Source: Rhodocollybia butyracea (lineage: Eukaryota > Basidiomycota > Agaricomycetes > Agaricales > Omphalotaceae). From it: 64,000 bases of DNA. Shown in pieces: positions 12,049 to 20,302 of this stretch. The stretch is taken from assembly GCA_015501585.1 (NCBI GenBank), contig JADNRY010000048.1, forward strand, positions 1 to 64,000. Reading direction: 5' to 3'. Each line of letters begins with the position of its first letter. Position 1 is the stretch's first letter. The notes below the pieces were generated by a model. The model worked only from the letters and a program-made list of their open reading frames with translations. It was not told the origin of the DNA and made no database searches. A program made the translations under genes and the position numbers.

Positions 12049-12665
12049 ATGTTTGCACATGCATCCCATTTTGGAATTGAGGCGTCTACTTTTATTAACG
12101 TTGGACGAGATTATGTAGTCAACATCGGAGGAGCACAGACCCCTGTTCGGCCCGAATTAGGTATTGATGATGTCCTATGCTGTCCCCCGCCCAGCAAGGA
12201 CTTTGTGGGCAGAGAATCCATTCTACAAAAACTATCCAAGTTTTTTGCAGCTCCAGTTGTGTCCATTACATGTGAAAAACCCGAGATGATGGAGGATATA
12301 GTTACTAGAGTCAAGGGATGGTCAGGGTACGTCTGTAGACCACCCCTGAGAGGAATTTCCACTGACATCGCATAGCTTTTCCTTTGTAAAATGGGATGCG
12401 AGCTCTGAGGATGGTCTTGAGAATGGGTTAGATGAATGGAACTCAGTGGTGGGCCGCACTCCGAAGAATACTCTCCTTATGTTGGAGAGCGCAGACCCAT
12501 CACTTGATCTGGATTCCTACATTCCTTACTCCTTGCAAACTCCTGTTCTCATTTTAAGTATGAGCAGTAGGATCTCAGCTTTTGCCTCAAATCCTGGCTG
12601 TATCTTCATGCCACCCGCATCCATGAATAAACCAGCCTACCGGAAATTCCTTGATAATGTTAGAA

Positions 12666-13038
12666 CATCAGGAAAAGCCGTTTTTGCCTAGGTGACCCCA
12701 GAGTGGCCTAAAGCAAACTAGGTGACCTATGAATCCTATGGCATCCTAGGAATTTGGGCTCGTCCCTTGCCAGTCAAGGCTCTTGAGGATTCCCTAGGGT
12801 ATCCTAGGCAAACCCAGGGCAGGCCTAGGTTTGCCCAGGTTTGCCCAGGTGTTCCCCAGGTGTTCCCCAGGAGCACCTGGGCAAACCTGGGCAGACCTAG
12901 GCTTGCCTAGGGAATCCTCAAGAGCCTTGCCTGGCAAGGGACGAGCCCAAATTCCTAGGATGCCATAGGATTCATAGGTCACCTAGTTTGCTTTAGGCCA
13001 CTCTGGGGTCACCTAGGCAAAAACAGCTTTTCCTGATG
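12666..13038 (+). mobile_element. Fold-back MITE copy 1, inside an NLR exon
   Basis: A 373-bp near-perfect palindrome. The ends are CATCAGGAAAAGC and its complement, followed by CCTAGGTGACC. The flanking dinucleotide AA is duplicated (12664-12665 and 13039-13040). Excision with one AA restores the NLR frame through FLDNVRKAFVCGQ. Short direct repeats (TTTGCCCAGG, TGTTCCCCAGG) sit near the centre. The 62-residue ORFs in it are translations of the arms. The superfamily is not clear: a non-TA 2-bp duplication does not fit Tc1/mariner. Confidence 0.85.
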
Positions 13039-13183
13039 AAAGGCCTTTGTCTGTGGGCAACGCATTGTTCCACTTGTAGCAAGAGGTGGAACAGGCAAAA
13101 TACAAGTTGCTCGGAAGTTTGTTCAGGAATATGGATGGAGGTAGGTGGACATGTGGCATATTATTTTTTATTTAAGCTCATCT

Positions 13184-13556
13184 CATCAGGAAAAGCTGTT
13201 TTTGCCTAGGTGACCCCAGAGTGGCCTAAAGCAAACTAGGTGACCTATGAATCCTATGGCATCCTAGGAATTTGGGCTCGTCCCTTGCCAGTCAAGGCTC
13301 TTGAGGATTCCCTAGGCAAGCCTAGGTTTGCCCAGGTTTGCCCAGGTGCTCCTGGGGAACACCTGGGGAACACCTGGGCAAACCTGGGCAAACCTAGGCT
13401 TGCCCTGGGTTTGCCTAGGATACCCTAGGGAATCCTCAAGAGCCTTGACTGGCAAGGGACGAGCCCAAATTCCTAGGATGCCATAGGATTCATAGGTCAC
13501 CTAGTTTGCTTTAGGCCACTCTGGGGTCACCTAGGCAAAAACGGCTTTTCCTGATG
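13184..13556 (-). mobile_element. Fold-back MITE copy 2, inside an NLR intron, inverted
   Basis: It has the same length (373 bp) and nearly the same sequence as the copy at 12666, but in opposite orientation, as shown by the asymmetric centre. The CT dinucleotide is duplicated (13182-13183 and 13557-13558). Without it the host intron is about 51 nt (GTAGGT at 13141, acceptor GCTAG at 13566), the normal size here. With it the intron is about 426 nt, which may still be spliced. Confidence 0.85.
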
Positions 13557-14679
13557 CTGTTGCTAGGTTCTCGCATCACTGGGTTGTTGATGCATCTTCT
13601 GAGTCCACACTTGTTGCCAATTTCAAAATACTTGGAAATGCTGCTAACATCGGTAATGAAGTTCAGGACATCTGCCAGTTCTTGAAGAATCAGAAGGAGG
13701 AATGGCTCCTGATATTTGACAATGCGGATCATGGTGTAAATCTTGTCAAATATATCCCACAGTGCAATCATGGCAACATTATCATTACAAGCCGTGATAA
13801 AGATGTCCACCAGCTGTCATCTGATAGATCCTTTGGGGATATCGCAGATCTTAGTGAAGATGAGGCCATCAAGCTTCTTCTCAAGTCTGTCAGTCAGGAA
13901 GATACAAAAGATACCCACCTGGCCATAGTACATGCTCTGGGTTGCCAGGCCTTGGCAATTGCCACTGCTGGGACTTATGTCTCCCAACACCCCACATGTC
14001 AACTTAAAGACTATCTAAAAGTCTTCAATCAAAAGCATGATGCATTACTTAAGTATCCATTGAGGACTGTGGACAGATATGAGAGGACAATTCTGGCTGC
14101 ATTTTACCTTTCTTTTGATTTTTTGTCCCCGCCCACACAGGCCTTCATGCAAATGTGTTCATTTTTCCATCACTTTAGCATTCCTGTTGACATATTCTAT
14201 CGTGGAATATCCTTTACTAAGGACAAAGATGAGATACTCCCTGGTGAAGAGGAATCTGTGAATTTGATTGCAGAGAAGTTGATATCCTTTGTGGGCAAGT
14301 TTTCTACCAATCTTGAGGTAGATGCAAGTATCAATGAACTTGCCAAGCTGTCTCTAACGGCTTACAATCCAGCTAATCAATCACTTTCCTTTCATCCTGT
14401 TGTTCACCACTGTGCACAACAGACAATAGGCAAAGATAATCCGGCTCATACAGCTACACTCCTGTTGGCTCATGCAACGCCTGGGTACGGGGTCTCTGGT
14501 GATGATTATAACTTTCAACGGCAGCTTTTTCCACATGCACATCACCTGTTTCAGGATAGGACTAGTTTTCCAGGAGTGTTTATAAGTCTAAAGTTGTCAT
14601 ATATCTTTAAGCAGGAGGGTCATTGGTCCATTGTTGAGAGGTTGGAAAGACAAGTTTTGCAAAGCCAGAAGACTGCCCT

Positions 14680-16198
14680 TGGAGAGCAACATCCTGCCAC
14701 TCTGACTTCAATGTCCAACCTTGCCTTAACATATCGTTGTTTGGGAAGATACAATGAAGCTGAAATATTGGGGAAGGAGGTGGTACAGGTCCGCAAAGCT
14801 GTGCATGGAGACCAACACCCTCACACTTTGACATCCATGTCCAACCTTGCCTCAACATATTCTAGTTTAGGAAGATACAATGAAGCTGAAGCATTGGGGA
14901 AGGAGGTGATACAAGTCTGCAGAACTGTACATGGAGACCAGCATCCTCACACTTTGACTTCCATGTCCAACCTTGCCTTGACATATTCTAGCTTGGGAAG
15001 ATACAGTGAAGCTGAAAGATTGGGGAAGGAGGTGGTACAAGTCTGCAAAACTGTACTTGGAGACCAGCATCCAGGCACTTTGACTTCCATGTCCAACCTT
15101 GCCTTGACATATTCTAGCTTGGGAAGATACAATGAAGCTGAAGTATTGGGAAAGGAGGTGGTTGAAGTCTGCAGAACTGTGTTTGGGGGCCAACATCCTG
15201 ACACTTTGACTTCCATGTCCAACCTTGCCTTGACATATTCTAGCTTGGGAAGATACAATGAAGCTGAAGCATTGGGCAAGGAGGTGGTACAAGCCTGCAA
15301 AACTATACTTGGAGACCAGCATCCCGACACTTTAACTTCCAGGTCTAACCTTTCCTTGACATATTCTAACTTGGGAAGATACAATAAAGCTGAAGTATTA
15401 GGGAAGGAGGTGCTACAAATCCGCAAAACTGTGCTTGGAGACCAGCACCCAGACACTTTGGCTTCTATGTCCAACCTTGTCTTGACATTCTATCATTTGC
15501 GAAGATACAATGAAGCTGAAGTAATGGGAAAGGAGGTGCTACAAATCCGCAAAACTGTGCTTGGACCCCAACATCCTCACACTTTAACTTCCATGTCCAT
15601 CCTTGCCTCAAGCTATTCCCAGCTGGGAAAATACAACGAAGCTGAACTATTAGAGAAAGAGGTAATGCAAACCCGCAAAACTGTGCTTGGAGACCAGCAT
15701 CCTGACACTTTAACTTCCATGTCCAATCTTGCCTTGACATATCATCATTTGCGAAGGTACAGTGAAGCTGAAGTATTGGGGAAGGAGGTTGTACAAATCC
15801 GCAAAACTGTGCTTGGAGCCCAGCACCCTGACACTTTGACTTCCATGTCCAACCTTGCCTCAATATATTCTAGCTTCGAAAGACATGATGAAGCTGAAAT
15901 ATTGGGCAAGGAAGTGGTACAAGTACGCAAAACCGTGCTTGGAGCCCAGCATCCTCAGACCTTGACTTCCATGTCCATCCTTGCCTCAAGCTATTCCCTG
16001 CGGGGCAAATACAATGAAGCTGAAGTATTGGAGAAGGAGTTGGTACAAATATCCAAAACTGTGCTTGGAGACCAGCATCCCGGCACCCTAGCTTTCATGT
16101 CCAAGCTTGCGTTGAACTATATCAAGATGGGAAGATTCAAGGAAGCTGAGGCATTGCAGCATGAGATTGCACAAATCAAATCTTTAAACCCAACTGTA
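14680..16198 (+). repeat. Twelve in-frame 126-bp TPR units
   Basis: Each unit encodes 42 residues of the pattern DQHPxTLTSMSNLALTYxxL, then GRYNEAExLGKEVVQ. This is the kinesin-light-chain-like TPR type. Units 2-5 are especially alike, which suggests recent expansion by unequal exchange. The last unit diverges and carries the stop. Confidence 0.9.
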
Positions 16199-16201
16199 TG
16201 A

Positions 16202-16644
16202 TAGGATACTAGGTTGATATTAGGATATGATTAGTGATTACACCCAAAACAAATTGACCATACTCTGACAAGACTTTCTTTCTATTCTGGTGCAGGGCAC
16301 CTCCTTCATTGGGGACCATCAACTTTTGGTCTTGATATACATGTAACATGTGTGAATACTCAGGCTCAGGCTCAGGCTCAGGCTGTATATGGATTGTGAG
16401 GTAGCCATTAGTTCAAGGAGGTTACTACTATCAATATTCTTCCAACGTACATTATCATGGCAATTTTCAGTAGTAAGTACGGACTTTCTGCAATAAGCAT
16501 AGTATTAAGGGGGAGTACAGAAAGTTCCTTTTTAGCAAGCAAATAAAATCAGAACAGCCACTCTACACTCTACACTGAATATCATAGTAAGCAGACAAGT
16601 CTGTATTTGAAGCGTGAATGAGTGTTTTTCAAAGTACAAGAAGT
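16202..16644. other. Downstream of the NLR-type gene, no gene seen
   Basis: It contains a short hexanucleotide run (CAGGCT, four units, near 16361) and otherwise unremarkable DNA. Confidence 0.4.
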
Positions 16645-16649
16645 GTTCT

Positions 16650-16873
16650 TGTTGTATTTCGCCGATCGGATATGATACAACTCCGGTTGTACTTACTAAT
16701 CATTACTCACCCGGCTAATGATACTTCGTATGTACCGGAATCCCTTAGATATATTTAGTAATATACATAGTATATAAGGCCTTCTCTGAGGCCAGTACCA
16801 GTAGTTATCTAGTTCTCTTCTATCTCTCAAGCCTCACGGCTTATTCAGTTCCCTGCGCCGAGTATTTACAACA
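16650..16873. mobile_element. Solo LTR (224 bp) with 5-bp target duplication
   Basis: It begins TGTTGTA and ends TACAACA, a 7-bp inverted terminus with TG...CA ends. The flanks repeat GTTCT (16645-16649 and 16874-16878), the 5-bp duplication left by retroviral-type integrases. A TATATAAGG box at about 16780 fits an LTR promoter. No internal retrotransposon sequence is next to it, so it is a recombination product. Confidence 0.8.
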
Positions 16874-17069
16874 GTTCTTTCATATAAAATGAATGGGGAC
16901 GACCTCTAGTATAAAAGTTCAAAGTGTTAAGGTAAAGGGTTAAGTGAGGATGGCAATGCGCTAAGAGACTTCGTATTCCAACTGATCACAGCCGATGCAA
17001 AGCAGCAGAGTTTTTTCTTCTGTTTGTGGCCGGCGTGCCAAAAATGATGTCATCATCGTTAGGTGGAAG

Positions 17070-17163
17070 TGGACAAATCCGGATTTGAACCGGAGACCTT
17101 TCGCAATGATACTTGGAACTACTACATGCAAAGCGAACGTGGTAACCCCTACACCATATGCCC
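17070..17163 (-). tRNA. tRNA-Ala(UGC)-like with a 21-nt intron
   Basis: On the minus strand the acceptor strand GGGCATA pairs with TTTGTCC with one G-T wobble and one T-T mismatch. The D-arm is TGGTGTAGGGGTTACCACG. A perfect 5-bp anticodon stem (TTCGC/GCGAA) holds the loop TTTGCA-T with anticodon TGC, and a 21-nt insertion follows position 37, the canonical tRNA intron site. The T-arm stem TCCGG/CCGGA is perfect. The imperfect acceptor stem leaves open that it is a tRNA-derived repeat and not a working gene. Two weaker relatives lie at 17597 and 18449 on the same strand. Confidence 0.55.
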
Positions 17164-17596
17164 AATGACATACTTTCACATGCGGGGGCATTGATAGCCT
17201 GTTCCGACGGCCGATGCTAGCTGGGTATATTAGGGGAGAGAACAATGAAAGGATAATAGTGTAGTAGTGGAGTCTCGTAGAAATACATAAATTCAAAGGG
17301 TCCGAAATTTAACTTAGTAGTTTGTCATGGGCGTGCCCTGCCACCATTTCACCTAGCACCTTTGACACCGTGTCGCACCGGTCATCATCAGGGATGTTCA
17401 AAGTATGGGCCACTCTATTAGCATTTGCGTCCGGGGCCGGGTGATGGATTATGTCAAGATTATGTCTCCAACGTTCAAAGCAAAAAGATTTAGGCTTCGG
17501 AGGCAGGGACAAATTCTGGTACCTCCGCGATGCTTCCGGGACTCTGGATAAATAACTGAGACAATAGAAAATCTTTCCGCCATACTCTTCCAAAAT

Positions 17597-17680
17597 AGAC
17601 AAACTCAGACTTGAACCGGAGGCCATTCGTTCCACGAAAGGAATGCAAAGCGAACGTGGTAACCCCTTCACCATATGCGC
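17597..17680 (-). pseudogene. tRNA-Ala-like pseudogene
   Basis: It shares the D-arm and the anticodon 5' half with the copy at 17070 (ACGTTCGCTTTGCAT) and keeps GGTTCAAG of the T-loop, but the T-stem and acceptor stem are mismatched. The sequence 5' of it resembles the other two copies (CTGTTCCGACGGC-like on the plus strand). Confidence 0.5.
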
Positions 17681-17767
17681 AGCAACATATTATTGCTTGT
17701 ATGAGTGATCACTGATATCTTGTTCCATCGGCCAATGGCGACATGGATTCTACAGTTCTGTGGGGTA

Positions 17768-18332
17768 CAGTCATTTACCGCTCAATGAGACACTACCGGC
17801 AAATGAGACAAACGTCTCTCACGGCCTCAATTTTGCTCAGTACCCTTCTGGGTTCCTCTAATGGTTAAATATACTCTATACTTACGTTGTATGTGATTTC
17901 TGAGGGCTAGTAAGAATTAATCTTTTGTGGGCTCTGGTTTTCAATCGGTTTTCCATCATTTTTCAAACTAGAATGCACCTGGAAGATGAAGAAATCCCTT
18001 GGGACCACTGTTTTTTCTGTCAATTACTCGTATGCTAGGCAAGGAATAAAGTGGCGGCCAGTTTTATTTGTAAAATATATTTTAACTTGCCGAAATCGCG
18101 AACGAGACAAAACACAGTGCAAAAGTAACCGTGAGAAACAGAGACAGATTTTGTCTCAAATGCCCTTGAACGAGAAAAGCTACAAAACAGTACATCACAC
18201 TTACTGTACAATTGTAAGCTGTTGATATGTTAGTTGTGAGGTATATCGTACAATATTGGTCAATTTAGATGGACGAAATATCTCAGATTTAAGTCTGCCC
18301 AGAAAAGTGTCCCATTGAGCGGTAAATGACTG
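17768..18332. mobile_element. Tc1/pogo-like MITE (565 bp)
   Basis: The left end CAGTCATTTACCGCTCAATG is matched by the inverted right end, with one difference in the next few bases. The element is flanked by the dinucleotide TA on both sides (17766-17767, 18333-18334). CAGT...ACTG ends with TA duplication are typical of the Tc1/mariner/pogo group. No transposase is present; the ORF at 17986-18225 has no family motif. Confidence 0.75.
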
Positions 18333-18448
18333 TACTGGAGAGGGAGAGAGCAAGGTGACAGGAAAAATTCCGCTGCCTCTGCGAGACCTTGCGAGACCTC
18401 CAAGCGATTTTTTTTTTACAAAATGGAAAGAACTCGCTCGTGAAACCA

Positions 18449-18533
18449 GGGACACCTCCGCATTTGAACCGGAGACCTTTCGCAGGCGCAAAGCCATGCA
18501 TGGGGAGCGTGTTAACCCCTAGACCATATGCCC
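18449..18533 (-). pseudogene. tRNA-like pseudogene, third copy
   Basis: GGGCATATGGTCTAGGGGTT and the GGTTCAAAT T-loop remain, but the anticodon arm is scrambled and the acceptor stem does not pair beyond three bases. The upstream flank matches that of the copy at 17070 (GATAACCTGTTCCGACGGC on the plus strand), so more than the tRNA part was duplicated. Confidence 0.5.
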
Positions 18534-20302
18534 ACTACCATGTTATTACATGTAGCAGTGATAACCTGTTCCGACGGCTGATGGAACTGGAGAGAGCCAC
18601 GAAAGTGTAATTGGTTCCGGGTGTGCAGGTAGAAGTGCGCCCCTAATATGTATGCCAATTGGGCTCTGTTCCTTCTAATAGTCCGCATTGACTGTCTGGG
18701 AAAGATGACCATGTACCATGCGTATTGCAGGAGAACTTCATTTCATGGGGCGTACAAGAGACATAGAGAGAATATACAGTAATCGGTGCCCATCTCCATT
18801 CGCCAAAGTTTAGAACCGTTCGACGAAAGTTTGATTAATTGATTTCTTACGAGTTACCCACTTTCTTCTTCATGGTATACTCGGTTGCACAATAGTTGAA
18901 GGTCCGAACAATGTTAGGTTTCTTCGGGAAGCCCATTCTAGGCCGATATGACGCGACGTCGCGTCGAAGCACCTTTTCCATCGAAAGCTCAACTAAGGAG
19001 AAAGTGAACTTTGGATTGCGCATATTTTTAGTGTGCAGCGCATCCTTCTTCATGTAGAATAAGTATCTCTGGAGGAATCTTCCGCCTTGTGACTGAAGCA
19101 GAGACGCGGTTTGCTATTGTTCAAAATAGAGAAGGTGGCCGAACTTCAATGAAGCGGGGATAAGAAGAGCGGCAGGTGTAAGTAGAATCAAAGGCGCAAG
19201 CGGAATCATGAAACCAGTGCCTGTTAGAACCTAGGATTCGTTCGAGACTCGGGACACGAGTAGCTACAGTGGCTATTCAGCGATGTGGGTTGTGAAGGGC
19301 TAGTCATCGTTACGCCGGAAATCGCCTACGGCGTACAGCTCTTAAGATGTATGCACTCACCGCAACTGACGCGGACGACGCGGACGACGCGTTTCTTTCT
19401 TGAGCTGGCTCTTGGCTCCTGTCTACGCGCCTAGCTTTGTTCTTGGCCTGACATTGTCCGTCTACGTACGCGCCCACTAAGCGCTGATGGGCACAGGGGC
19501 TTTGGCGAAACACGTTACACGCAAGTTCCGTGTATTTTGTTTCGAGTCATTAATTTTATTTTGTTTCTTGATTTACTACGACCATCTCTCGAAGTTTGAA
19601 GCTTGAAGACCCGGTACGCATGGGCAAAGATCTGCAATCTAGAGCTCGAGGTGCCATGAGGCAGGAGTTTCGTCTACTCCGACCGGCCTAGTTTCTAGCT
19701 TTGCTGTTTATCAAAACTTCTTCATTGATTTACGCCCCTGGCGCTCTCGAGGATCTTCAGAATTTGGACGAGAAGCAGAAGTCGTGGCGAGAAGGAGTGG
19801 CGAGAAGAAGTATGGAAGTTACATGAATTAATGGCGCGGGCCTCGGGATGTCGGCCTTTGTGGGTGGTTACCGCGCCGTATGAATTGAGTTTCGTGGGTA
19901 CGGCGAATAACGTATGTGCGCTTTTGATTTGGGGTCCAATTATCCTTTACATTTATAACCGACGTGGCTAACTGTTAACTAGCGCTCTAGAGCTGACCTT
20001 TCTTTACTGACTTGGTCTTTATTGTCGCGTTTTAACCAACAAACTTTCCGTCTAAAGCAAGTATTAGAACTTTGCTGGTCCTTGGTATCGGTAAGTACCC
20101 GATATCAAGCTCGTTATCTTCTCAAATGACGTGGAATCCTTATAGCTTGAACTGTCCGTACATTCTGGAAAACGCCAGCTCACGAATTAATTGGACGAAC
20201 GACCTTTCAACTTCTCTCAAAACTACGCGCGAACGACGCGACTTTCGTCATTTTCTCTTCGCTACCATTAACTTTCAAAACATCTTCAGCTTTCAATATT
20301 CA
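18534..20302. other. Intergenic, no gene seen
   Basis: A 16-bp perfect palindrome (GACGCGACGTCGCGTC) lies near 18950 and a short GACGCG repeat near 19370. The antisense ORFs at 18847-19053 and 19310-19513 show no motif. The last 300 bp are the probable 5' region of the DUF6699 gene. Confidence 0.35.

Larger units (their letters stand above)
12049..16201 (+). pseudogene. NLR-type protein: two NTPase-like modules plus 12 TPRs, disrupted by a MITE
   Basis: Exons: 12049-12326, 12376-13140 (interrupted by the 12666-13038 insertion) and 13567-16201. Removing the insertion and one copy of its 2-bp target duplication gives 3,303 nt, exactly 1,101 codons. Order: a short N-terminus (MFAHASHFGIEASTF) like the leaders of many mushroom NLRs; the linker CPPPSKDFVGRESIL; a first module with no P-loop but with KNTLLMLESAD and PVLILSMSSR; a second module with Walker A GGTGKIQ (about residue 200), DASSES, Walker B WLLIFDNAD, NIIITSR and GCQALAIATAG; a helical segment with FHPVVHHCA; and twelve 42-residue TPRs to the stop. 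NB-ARC/TPR proteins are presumed sensors in fungal non-self recognition or cell death. The insertion brings an in-frame TAG, so the present allele is broken. Ile replaces the usual Thr/Ser after GK in Walker A. Confidence 0.8.

Noticed and set aside
12676..13030. MITE copy 1 acting as an intron, with GT...AG at CTAG|GTGACC and GGTCACCTAG
   Set aside because: Splicing there would leave the in-frame TAG just before the donor, so it would not rescue the NLR protein.
12722..13500. Four near-identical 62-residue ORFs starting MTYESYGILGIW on both strands
   Set aside because: They are translations of the palindromic arms of the two fold-back MITEs; one per arm is expected from the symmetry.
14607..15930. 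Long minus-strand ORFs (up to 175 residues) over the TPR region
   Set aside because: They are shadow frames of the 126-bp TPR repeats and repeat the same antisense peptide in each unit.
18951..18966. Perfect 16-bp palindrome GACGCGACGTCGCGTC as a regulatory site
   Set aside because: It occurs once, far from any supported start codon; it is noted only as a sequence curiosity.
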